This document shows, piece by piece, positions 15,258 to 22,682 of a stretch of 52,107 nt of DNA. The number at the start of each line of letters is the position of its first letter. The stretch's first letter is position 1. The stretch lies in the NCBI GenBank assembly GCA_009778135.1, contig WRKJ01000103.1, positions 1-52,107 of the forward strand, read 5' to 3'. Origin of the DNA: Defluviitaleaceae bacterium. GTDB lineage: Bacteria; Bacillota_I; Bacilli_A; MOL361; Turicibacteraceae. Both the position numbers and the translations under genes were made by a program. The notes under the pieces are model-generated. The model did no database searches. It worked only from the letters and a program-made list of their open reading frames with translations, and was not told the DNA's origin.

Positions 15258-15808
15258 TGTGGGTTTATGAAAAAAGGTTACAATTTCCAGTTCGTGTAAC
15301 AAAGCGAGATTTAAAAATGGCAAAGCTCATCTTCGACACTTTGGGAGGTGCTTCAGGTGAGCTATCAGCATCTATGGAATATTTACAGCAACGTTATACG
15401 ATGCCAATCCCAGAAGCCATTGCTTTATTAACGGATATTGGAACTGAGGAACTGGCTCATCTTGAAATACTTTCTTCTCTCGTTTATCAACTAACCGTTG
15501 GTGCCAGTTCCGAAGAATTAAAAAAAGCTGGCTTTGATGCCAAGTACGTTGAAACAGGTGGCGGGATTGCACTTGTTAATCCAGATGGTGTGCCTTGGTC
15601 TTCTAGCTATATTTCAGTCGTAGGTGATCCCATCGCAGCCATGACAAGTAATCTTGCAGCAGAGGAACGTGCCCGAGCAGGTTATGACCAACTGCTCACG
15701 TTAGCAACAGATCCAGAAGTCATCAAAGTATTAAGCTTTTTACGCGAACGTGAAGTTGTTCATTTTCAACGTTTTGGCGAAATGTTAAATAAATTAAATG
15801 ACATGTAA
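15257..15808 (+). CDS. cotJC: Spore coat protein CotJC, manganese-catalase-like
   Basis: CotJC is a ferritin-like four-helix protein related to Mn-catalases. Metal-ligand candidates are visible in order: Glu in GASGELSASMEYL, Glu and His in GTEELAHLEIL, Glu in AAEERARAGYD, and His in REREVVHFQRFGE. The 183-aa length is near the 189 aa of B. subtilis CotJC. GGGAGG lies upstream within the end of cotJB. It is the last gene of the operon and is followed by a strong terminator. In spores it may detoxify peroxide, but that is known only for a few members. Confidence 0.9.
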   Translation: MWVYEKRLQFPVRVTKRDLKMAKLIFDTLGGASGELSASMEYLQQRYTMPIPEAIALLTDIGTEELAHLEILSSLVYQLTVGASSEELKKAGFDAKYVETGGGIALVNPDGVPWSSSYISVVGDPIAAMTSNLAAEERARAGYDQLLTLATDPEVIKVLSFLREREVVHFQRFGEMLNKLNDM

Positions 15809-15845
15809 AAAATCCAAGTCCTGATGAGGGACATTTGGATTTTTT
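15807..15845 (+). terminator. Terminator of the cotJ operon
   Basis: AATCCAA-GTCC pairs with GGGAC-TTGGATT, followed by six T. Confidence 0.85.
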
Positions 15846-16044
15846 ATGGCTGCTTCAACATGATCAAGCAAGATTAACGATGTAACATCAAGTTGTTAAA
15901 GTCTTTCTGATTATTTTCTTATTTTTATCTCTTTAGTTCTACTTGATCAAATTGGCGCATAGGTTATCATCAAGCGCAAGCATATGATCAGTATATGCTG
16001 GCTTTGGTCGCAAGGGTCGTAGCAGAAACGAGAAAAGAAATGGG

Positions 16045-16073
16045 TCTAATTGTATATCTAGCTTTCATAAGAT
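16045..16073 (+). promoter_or_regulatory. Possible sigma-E promoter of spoIVA
   Basis: TCTAATT, 14 bases, CATAAGAT (six of eight to CATACAAT). SpoIVA is sigma-E dependent in Bacillus, which supports the call; the match itself is modest. Confidence 0.35.
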
Positions 16074-16105
16074 GGAAGTAAGTTAAATTTCAGGGGGTAA
16101 AAAGT

Positions 16106-17581
16106 ATGGAGAATCAGGAGTTAATCCGCGATGTGTTTGCAAGAACAAATGGCGAGGTTTATTTAGGGATTGTCGGGGCGGTGCGCACAGGTAAGTCAAC
16201 TTTTATTAAAAAGTTCATGGAGGCACTCGTTTTACCCATGGTTGAAGATGAGGCCATTAAAGCCCGTATGATTGATGAATTGCCACAGAGTGCCAATGGT
16301 AAGACGATTATGACCACTGAGCCAAAGTTTGTCCCAGCACAAGCTGTGAATGTGACAGCTGGCGGGGATGTGACAGCAAACATTCGCTTAATTGACTGTG
16401 TCGGCTACGTCATCGACGGATCAATTGGTTATGAATCTGAAGATGGACCACGGATGGTTAACACGCCATGGTACGATGAGCCGATCCCATTTGTGGAAGC
16501 TGCTGCCATTGGGACACAGAAAGTCATTGAAGACCATTCTCATATCGGGATTGTGATGACCACAGATGGTTCTATCGGTAACTTCAATCGTGAGGATTAT
16601 TTAGAAGCGGAAGCACTCGTTGTTGAGCAATTAAAAGCCATTAATAAGCCTTTTATCGTGGTGTTAAACACAACACAGCCACATTCAGAAACAGCCACAC
16701 ATCTTGCCAATGAGCTTCAATTCGCTTATGATGTGCCAGTTATTCCCATGTCTGTTGACAGCATGGCAACTTCCGATATTAACCGCATCTTAAAAGAAGC
16801 GCTTTATGAGTTTCCAGTTTCAGAGCTTGATCTTAAAATCCCGTCTTGGGTCGACGCTTTAGATCCAAGTAACTGGCTAAAAGCACAATTTGTTGACGTG
16901 ATCCATCAAAGTGGTAACGAATTTTATAAGTTGCGAGACATTAGCTTTCTCGCTGATGAATTAAAAGAATTAGAAGTCGTTGAAGATTGCCATATTTCAG
17001 CATTGGATGCAGGAACAGGACTTGCTGAACTTGAAATTAGAGTTCCAGACGAATTGTATGACCGGATCTTAGAAGAACTCGTCGGACCTATCGCAGATAA
17101 GGCTGATCTCATGCGTATTTTAACAGAATATGCACGGATTAAAAAAGAATTCGACCCCATTGCAAGTGCATTGCAAATGGTTAAACAAGTGGGATATGGA
17201 ATTGCCACACCTGCCATTGAAGACATGACCTTACAAGAGCCAAGTGTTGTGAAACAAGGACCACGCTATGGGGTTAGACTAAATGCCATTGCACCATCGA
17301 TTCACATGATTCGCGTGGATGTAGAGTCGACTTTCGAACCCATTATCGGCAGTGAGCAACAGTCTCAAGATTTAATTGATTTCATCCTAAAAGATGCAGG
17401 TGCCGACCCACTGGCTGTTTGGAATACTGAAATTTTTGGACGTTGTTTAAGCGACATTGTGCGAGATGGCATTTCAGCTAAACTTTACTCAATGCCGGAA
17501 AGTGCAAGAATGAAACTACAAGAAACCTTGATTAAAATCGTCAACCAAGGAAATGGTGGACTCATTGCCATTATGCTATAA
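16106..17581 (+). CDS. spoIVA: Stage IV sporulation protein A, coat basement ATPase
   Basis: SpoIVA polymerises on the forespore surface with ATP hydrolysis and forms the platform for the spore coat. The 491-aa length equals the Bacillus protein (492). The N-terminus is typical (ENQELIRDVFARTNGEVYLGIVG), Walker A is VRTGKSTF, and the C-terminal region needed for localisation ends in GNGGLIAIML. GGGGG precedes the ATG. It stands alone, with its stop codon right at the start of a tandem 120-bp repeat that also supplies the terminator. Confidence 0.97.
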   Translation: MENQELIRDVFARTNGEVYLGIVGAVRTGKSTFIKKFMEALVLPMVEDEAIKARMIDELPQSANGKTIMTTEPKFVPAQAVNVTAGGDVTANIRLIDCVGYVIDGSIGYESEDGPRMVNTPWYDEPIPFVEAAAIGTQKVIEDHSHIGIVMTTDGSIGNFNREDYLEAEALVVEQLKAINKPFIVVLNTTQPHSETATHLANELQFAYDVPVIPMSVDSMATSDINRILKEALYEFPVSELDLKIPSWVDALDPSNWLKAQFVDVIHQSGNEFYKLRDISFLADELKELEVVEDCHISALDAGTGLAELEIRVPDELYDRILEELVGPIADKADLMRILTEYARIKKEFDPIASALQMVKQVGYGIATPAIEDMTLQEPSVVKQGPRYGVRLNAIAPSIHMIRVDVESTFEPIIGSEQQSQDLIDFILKDAGADPLAVWNTEIFGRCLSDIVRDGISAKLYSMPESARMKLQETLIKIVNQGNGGLIAIML

Positions 17582-17673
17582 GAAAAGTGAAGACGAACGT
17601 GTTAGCTCCGACAAGTAAATTGATGGGCGACTTATCACGCAAGTGATCAGTACAGCCCGAAATTTAACCTCGA
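17578..17673 (+). repeat. Tandem structured repeat, copy 1
   Basis: 96 bp identical to 17698-17793, spaced by exactly 120 bp. Copy 1 with its tail (to 17686) can fold into one long imperfect hairpin: GACG 17592/CGTC 17683, AGCTCC 17604/GGAGCT 17674, TAAATT 17616/AATTTA 17661, GGGC 17625/GCCC 17655, ATCAC 17634/GTGAT 17643 capped by a GCAA tetraloop. It begins at the spoIVA stop codon. It matches no RNA class I recognise. Confidence 0.8.
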
Positions 17674-17697
17674 GGAGCTGTGCGTCGTAACTAGACA

Positions 17698-17793
17698 ATA
17701 AGAAAAGTGAAGACGAACGTGTTAGCTCCGACAAGTAAATTGATGGGCGACTTATCACGCAAGTGATCAGTACAGCCCGAAATTTAACCTCGA
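17698..17793 (+). repeat. Tandem structured repeat, copy 2
   Basis: Same 96 bp, but the 3' arm present in copy 1 (GGAGCT...CGTC) is replaced by sequence that forms a terminator with the repeat's AACCTCGA. Its AGCTCC (17724) can only pair with the GGAGCT at 17674 that also closes copy 1, so the two copies compete for one strand. Confidence 0.8.
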
Positions 17794-17835
17794 ATGAATA
17801 GGAATGAAACATCCTATTGCTTTTCGAGGTTTTTT
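17786..17835 (+). terminator. Terminator after the tandem repeat (and spoIVA)
   Basis: AACCTCGA pairs with TCGAGGTT, with an inner AATAGGA/TCCTATT stem, followed by a T run. Its left arm belongs to repeat copy 2. Confidence 0.75.
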
Positions 17836-17850
17836 CATCGTTCCATCACT

Positions 17851-20274
17851 TTACAAGTTCGCAAGTCGAATCAAGTCACCAAACACGCCCATTGCGGTCA
17901 CTTCTGAACCAGCGCCGGCACCTTTAATAATCAACGGTTGTGCATGGTAGCGTTCTGTATAAATGGTAACCACGTTATCTGTCCCTTGTAATTGATAAAA
18001 AGGGTGTTCGCTATCAACTTCAATTAAATTAACACTGGCTTTTTGATTTTCGAAGGTTGCAACAAAACGCCATTTTTTACCTGCTTCATCAAGTTTTGCC
18101 CTTTTGGCTTCAAAATCACCATCGATTTTTTTCACTTCGTCAAAGAAAGCTTCAATTGAAGGTGCTTCAAAGCACACATCTGGTAAGAAGGTTTCAACGG
18201 CCACTTCATCTGATTCCAATTGATAACCAGCCACCCTTGCTAAAATTAAAATTTTTCGCATCACGTCAACACCAGACAAGTCAATGCGTGGATCCGGCTC
18301 TGCATAGCCTTCATCTCTGGCCATCTTAATGATTTCACTGAGTGGAATGTCTGCTGATAATGTGTTGAAAATGAAGTTAAGTGTTCCCGATAAAACGGCT
18401 TCGATTTTTGTCACTTTATCCCCTGATAAAATTAAATCTTCTAAGGTGTGAATAACAGGTAAGCCTGCACCAACATTGGTTTCATAGAGGAATTTAACAC
18501 CGCGGACACTGGATAATTTCTGCAATTTTTTAAAACGCTCATACGTATCAGATGTTGCAATTTTGTTTGCTGTAATCACTGACACATAATTTTTTAATAA
18601 GCCTTCATATAAAGAGGCAACGCCTTCATTGGCAGTCACATCGATAAAAACGCTGTTTCGGAAGTTGATCTCTAAAATACGACTTGCAAAGCCTTGAACA
18701 TCAAGCGGTTCTCCATCGCTTGCTAACTTCTCTTTTAAGTCTGTAAAGCCAATGCCTTCAGCATCAAACAACATCGCTTTTGAGTTCATCACCCCTACCA
18801 AACTCAGCTCAAGTCCATGATTTGCAAGCAATGTTTGATGTTGTGCTTCAAGTTGAGCCACAAGACGACTCCCCACTGTTCCAATGCCTGCCAAGTAAAT
18901 ATGAATTTTCTTATGATTGGCCAGGAAAAATATTTCATGAACCACATTAAGGGCTTTACGAAGATCCGATTTTTTCACCACTGCTGAAATATTAAGTTCA
19001 GACGACCCTTGGGCAATCGAAACCACATTAATGCCATTTTTACCAAGAGAGCCAAAGAATCTCCCTGCGACACCTGGAACTGCCCGCATGTTTTCACCGA
19101 TAACAGCAATGGCTGACATCTCAGTTTCAACCTTTAAAACGACGGTTTCTTGCATCATTTCAAATTTAAAGTTTTCAGTAATGGCACGTTCAGCTTCTTC
19201 TTGATCATCGGGTGCAATGGCAAACGTAATGCTTTGTTCAGATGAGACTTGTGAAATGAGAATGACGGAAACATCCGCATCGGCAAGGGCTGTGAAAAGG
19301 CGTTTTAAAATGCCAGCTGTACTTGCAACACCAACACCGTGAAGCGTTAAGAGCAACACATCGTCAATTGATGAAATACCTTTAATGCCAGCCGATGGAC
19401 AGTTTTCAGCTGTTATCCGCGTTCCCGCTGCCTTTTCATTTAACGTGTTTTTAATGAACATTTCAATCCCAGCATCGTAAAGTGGCTTAACAGCAGGCGG
19501 GTACAACACGTTAGCACCGAAGCAAGCAAGTTCAAACACTTCAGCAAAGCTAAGATGTTCAATGGGGTAAGCTTTTTTGACTTTACGTGGATCCGCTGTT
19601 AAAAAGCCATCAACATCCGTCCAAATTTCAACACTGTCTGCGCCAACACCAGCACCAATGATCGACGCTGTGTAATCTGAGCCCCCTCTTCCAAGGGTTG
19701 TTGTTTCGCCTTTTTCATTAGAAGCAATAAAGCCTGCTAAAACAACACGCCCAGTTGATTTTAGCAACACTTTTTGACAATTCAATTGCGTCGTTACAAA
19801 ATCAACTTGTCCTTTTTCATGGCTTTGCGTCGTTTTAATGAGCTCTCTAACATCGACAAGGGTCGCATCTTCAATAACAAGACTCACAATAAATGAACTC
19901 AGCCTTTCTCCAAAGCTGACGAGATAAGCACGTGCTTTTGGTGTAGCTTCTCCCAAAAAGCTGACTGCTTCTAAATAAGATGCTAACTTTGAAATGAGCT
20001 GTTCAATTTGCTCACATGCAGCGAGCTGGTGATGCGCAGGAACGAGGACTTTAACTGCATCAAGATGACGGACTTTGATCTCTTCAACCATCGCTAGAAA
20101 TGCTTGATCACCACGAGCTGCAAGTGTCGTCGCAGCAATCAAATCATTGGTAACACCACCTAAAGCAGACACAACAACAAACTTAGCTTCCCCGTCAGAT
20201 TCGACAATATTTTTAACTTTTAAAATATTTTCAGGTGTCGCAAGTGACGATCCACCAAACTTCAGTACTTTCAT
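17851..20274 (-). CDS. thrA: Bifunctional aspartokinase / homoserine dehydrogenase
   Basis: The 807-aa fusion performs the first and third steps of the aspartate pathway to threonine, methionine and lysine. The kinase part begins MKVLKFGGSSLATPENI, with the GRGGSDYTA motif near residue 200; tandem ACT domains follow (about 300-445, HGVGVASTAGILKRLFTAL and IGENMRAVPGVAGRFF); then the dehydrogenase with a Rossmann start IYLAGIGTVGSRLV and VLSGTLNFIFN, ending SEVTAMGVFGDLIRLA. This is the ThrA/MetL arrangement of enterobacteria and Bacteroidetes; Bacillota usually have separate genes. The symbol thrA could equally be metL. I start at Met 20274 with AAAGGA nine bases upstream. A TGGTACAAT extended -10 lies about 40 bases upstream. 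Confidence 0.93.
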   Translation of the reverse strand: MKVLKFGGSSLATPENILKVKNIVESDGEAKFVVVSALGGVTNDLIAATTLAARGDQAFLAMVEEIKVRHLDAVKVLVPAHHQLAACEQIEQLISKLASYLEAVSFLGEATPKARAYLVSFGERLSSFIVSLVIEDATLVDVRELIKTTQSHEKGQVDFVTTQLNCQKVLLKSTGRVVLAGFIASNEKGETTTLGRGGSDYTASIIGAGVGADSVEIWTDVDGFLTADPRKVKKAYPIEHLSFAEVFELACFGANVLYPPAVKPLYDAGIEMFIKNTLNEKAAGTRITAENCPSAGIKGISSIDDVLLLTLHGVGVASTAGILKRLFTALADADVSVILISQVSSEQSITFAIAPDDQEEAERAITENFKFEMMQETVVLKVETEMSAIAVIGENMRAVPGVAGRFFGSLGKNGINVVSIAQGSSELNISAVVKKSDLRKALNVVHEIFFLANHKKIHIYLAGIGTVGSRLVAQLEAQHQTLLANHGLELSLVGVMNSKAMLFDAEGIGFTDLKEKLASDGEPLDVQGFASRILEINFRNSVFIDVTANEGVASLYEGLLKNYVSVITANKIATSDTYERFKKLQKLSSVRGVKFLYETNVGAGLPVIHTLEDLILSGDKVTKIEAVLSGTLNFIFNTLSADIPLSEIIKMARDEGYAEPDPRIDLSGVDVMRKILILARVAGYQLESDEVAVETFLPDVCFEAPSIEAFFDEVKKIDGDFEAKRAKLDEAGKKWRFVATFENQKASVNLIEVDSEHPFYQLQGTDNVVTIYTERYHAQPLIIKGAGAGSEVTAMGVFGDLIRLANL

Positions 20275-20452
20275 ACGGCTCATTCCTTTCGAGATAAATT
20301 TTTAATATTGTACCATAAGTAGCCTTACAATACTAGAAGAAAATGAATTTTTTTACAAGAAAGCATCTAACAAAAGCATTTTCGATGATCCAAGTTGATG
20401 CAAAACGCACATGAACTTCTTATTTTTTAACCAATTTCAGTTATAGAACACG

Positions 20453-20464
20453 TTTTCTAGAAAA
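20453..20464. promoter_or_regulatory. TTTTCTAGAAAA palindrome before the liv promoter
   Basis: A perfect 12-base palindrome ends five bases before the -35 of the liv promoter. It resembles, but does not fit, a CodY box (which has one central base, not two). Could be an operator of the liv operon or of the divergent thrA. Confidence 0.35.
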
Positions 20465-20469
20465 AAAAG

Positions 20470-20498
20470 TTGTACTTCCTCCAGAAATGTGCTAAAAT
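20470..20498 (+). promoter_or_regulatory. Sigma-A promoter of the liv operon
   Basis: TTGTAC-17-TAAAAT, 35 bases before the livJ start. Confidence 0.7.
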
Positions 20499-20533
20499 GT
20501 TCAACAATTATACATATGAAGGAGTGGTCTAAA

Positions 20534-21706
20534 ATGAAACAGTTTCGTAAGTTTGCAATGGTCGCAAGTCTGTTGGTCTTATCAGTCTTTTTAGTTGCTT
20601 GCCAAGATGATGCAAGTACAAGTGATGAGGATGTGATTAGAATTGGTGTGCTGGCGCCATTAACGGGGTCTGCTGCTCAATTTGGAAATGCGGTTTATAA
20701 TGGTATCATGCTCTATGTCGAAGAATTTAATGCACGTGGTGGTCTCCAAATTGAAATTATTTCTTTTGATGAAGAAGGTGACCCAGCACTCGGTCTCACA
20801 GGTTATCACAGCCTTTATGATCAAGGTGTTGCAGCCATTATTGGCAGTGTGACATCAGGTGTCACCATGGCGATTGTTCCCGAAGCTTATTTGGATCACA
20901 TGCCGATGATTTCAGCTTCAGCCACCCATTTGGGTGTGACATACAACGCTGAAACAGGACAAGTCTTCACCAATATGTTCAGAACAGCTTATATTGATCC
21001 TTATCAAGGGTATAAACTTGCTAATTTTGCTTTTCAAGAAATGGGTGCAGCAACGGCTGGGGTTTTATTTAATACCGGTGATGATTATTCAACAGGTTTG
21101 ACGCAAGCATTTGTGGAACAAGCTGAAGTGCTCGGACTCGAAATTGTGGCCATAGAAGGCTTCTCTACAGGTGCTGTTGAATTCCAAAGCCAACTCACAA
21201 ACATTGCTGCTGCTAATCCGGATGTCTTGTTTTTACCTGTTTACTATGAAGACGTGGCTTTAATTGCCGGACAAGCAGCTTCAGCTGGCGTGCAATCGAC
21301 ATTGATTGGCGGCGACGGTTGGAATTCAGTGTTAACTATTATCGCTGATCCATCTTTACTTGAAGGTGCATTTTATGCAAGTGGCTATTCCAATGATTAT
21401 CCATCTGAGCGCGTGCAAGCATTTTTAGCAGCTTATCGTGCCAAATACAACGCAGACCCTAATATGTTTTCAGCTCAAGCTTATGACGCTGCCATGGTTT
21501 TATTTGCTGCGCTTGTCGAAGTAGATGACTTAGGATTTGAGCGTGCATCTGTTGAACATCGGCTTGCCATTATCGATGCCCTTGCTGCCACTGACATAGA
21601 AGCTGTCACCGGCAGCATTACATTCGATGAATTTAATAACCCGCAAAAACAATTACTGATTTTGGAAATTCAAGAGGGTGTCTCCACATTCTGGGGACCT
21701 TTCTAA
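20534..21706 (+). CDS. livJ: Branched-chain amino acid ABC transporter, substrate-binding lipoprotein
   Basis: A signal peptide with lipobox (VLSVFLVACQDD, Cys at about residue 23) anchors the protein outside the membrane. The mature part follows the LivJ/LivK fold: IRIGVLAPLTGSAAQFGNAVYNG, later SVTSGVTMAIVPEAY and SAQAYDAAMVLFAAL. Family members bind leucine, isoleucine, valine or related amides, so the exact ligand is uncertain. Start 20534 has AGGAGTG nine bases upstream; the 15-codon extension has none. It heads the operon livJ-livH-livMG-livF and is separated from livH by a hairpin that probably keeps binding-protein mRNA in excess. Confidence 0.92.
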   Translation: MKQFRKFAMVASLLVLSVFLVACQDDASTSDEDVIRIGVLAPLTGSAAQFGNAVYNGIMLYVEEFNARGGLQIEIISFDEEGDPALGLTGYHSLYDQGVAAIIGSVTSGVTMAIVPEAYLDHMPMISASATHLGVTYNAETGQVFTNMFRTAYIDPYQGYKLANFAFQEMGAATAGVLFNTGDDYSTGLTQAFVEQAEVLGLEIVAIEGFSTGAVEFQSQLTNIAAANPDVLFLPVYYEDVALIAGQAASAGVQSTLIGGDGWNSVLTIIADPSLLEGAFYASGYSNDYPSERVQAFLAAYRAKYNADPNMFSAQAYDAAMVLFAALVEVDDLGFERASVEHRLAIIDALAATDIEAVTGSITFDEFNNPQKQLLILEIQEGVSTFWGPF

Positions 21707-21720
21707 TCAATCAAGTTCGT

Positions 21721-21759
21721 AGACCTGTTTGGCACTTAATCCAATCAGGTCTCATTTTT
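21721..21759 (+). terminator. Intercistronic attenuator hairpin between livJ and livH
   Basis: AGACCTG-TTGG pairs with CCAA-CAGGTCT, followed by CATTTTT. Because livH-livF follow with no promoter seen, partial read-through is expected. Confidence 0.7.
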
Positions 21760-21785
21760 AAAAATTGATCTGATGGAGGAAACTT

Positions 21786-22664
21786 ATGTTATTTTTATCT
21801 CAGCTAATCAACGCCTTACAATTAGGTTCCATTTACGCCTTGGTTGCCCTTGGCTACAGCATGGTATACAGCATTATTAAACTCCTTAACTTTGCCCATG
21901 GCGACATTATTATGGTCGGTGGCTACATTGCACTCTTTACTTTAACAAGTGGCCTACATCCTGTTTTTGCCATTGTCTTTGCCATTATAGGCTGTATCGC
22001 TTTGTCCATGTTAATTGAACGGTTGGCTTATCGACCCCTTAGACAAGCACCTAGAATTTCCATTCTCATTACTGCCATTGGTATTTCTTTACTCTTGCAA
22101 AACCTTGCTCAATATTTCTTTTCAGCATCGGGACGCTCATTTCCAAGTCATTTAATTTTACCACCTGGTGCTGTTTCCCTTGGCGCATTATCGATTAGTT
22201 ACATCACCATCGTAACCATCACTGTTTCTGTCATCTCAATGGTCGGCTTGACTTTTCTCGTTCAAAAAACAAAGCTGGGGCGGGCCATGCGAGCTGTCAG
22301 CGAAGACATGGAAGCTGCTTCTTTAATGGGTGTCAATAACAACCACGTTATCTCGTTCACCTTCGCTGTCGGTGCTGCACTAGCAGGAATCGGCGCTATT
22401 TTATTTGCCACTCGGTATCCACTGGTGACGCCAACCATGGGTGTACTGCTCGGTTTAAAAGCTTTTATCGCCGCAGTGCTTGGTGGCATTGGATCCATTC
22501 CTGGCGCTGTACTTGGCGGTTTTGCCGTTGCATTTGCAGAAGTACTCGTCACAGCCATCGGACTTTCTTCTTGGGCAGACGGTGTGGTGTTTTTTATCTT
22601 AATCTTGGTTTTACTCTTTAAACCGACTGGTTTTATGGGTAAAAACCTGATGGAAAAAGTTTAA
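21786..22664 (+). CDS. livH: Branched-chain amino acid ABC transporter permease LivH
   Basis: The 292-aa integral membrane protein begins FLSQLINALQLGSIYALVALGYSMVYSIIKLLNFAHGDIIMVG, the LivH signature, and has about eight membrane helices. The EAA-like loop that contacts the ATPase is KLGRAMRAVSEDMEAASLMGVN. GGAGG lies six bases before the ATG. It pairs with the LivM half of the next gene to form the channel. The length is normal. Confidence 0.93.
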   Translation: MLFLSQLINALQLGSIYALVALGYSMVYSIIKLLNFAHGDIIMVGGYIALFTLTSGLHPVFAIVFAIIGCIALSMLIERLAYRPLRQAPRISILITAIGISLLLQNLAQYFFSASGRSFPSHLILPPGAVSLGALSISYITIVTITVSVISMVGLTFLVQKTKLGRAMRAVSEDMEAASLMGVNNNHVISFTFAVGAALAGIGAILFATRYPLVTPTMGVLLGLKAFIAAVLGGIGSIPGAVLGGFAVAFAEVLVTAIGLSSWADGVVFFILILVLLFKPTGFMGKNLMEKV

Positions 22665-22682
22665 TGTCAAGGAGTGTTTGAA

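Noticed and set aside
15990-16083. Open frame (MLALVARVVAETRKEMGLI...) upstream of spoIVA
   Set aside because: No ribosome site, only 28 codons from its ATG, overlaps the probable spoIVA promoter region.
17578-17793. Known tandem riboswitch (glycine, guanidine) or T-box
   Set aside because: No core motif of these classes, and the element lies between convergent genes rather than in a leader.
17578-17793. Integron attC site
   Set aside because: One ATTTAAC resembles an attC core box, but the matching pair of boxes and an integron integrase are missing.
17576-17812. 78-codon minus-strand frame with an internal 35-residue repeat
   Set aside because: It is a by-product of the tandem 120-bp DNA repeat; no ribosome site and no resemblance to a protein.
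20453-20464. CodY box before the liv operon
   Set aside because: CodY sites have one central base between TTTTC and GAAAA; here there are two.
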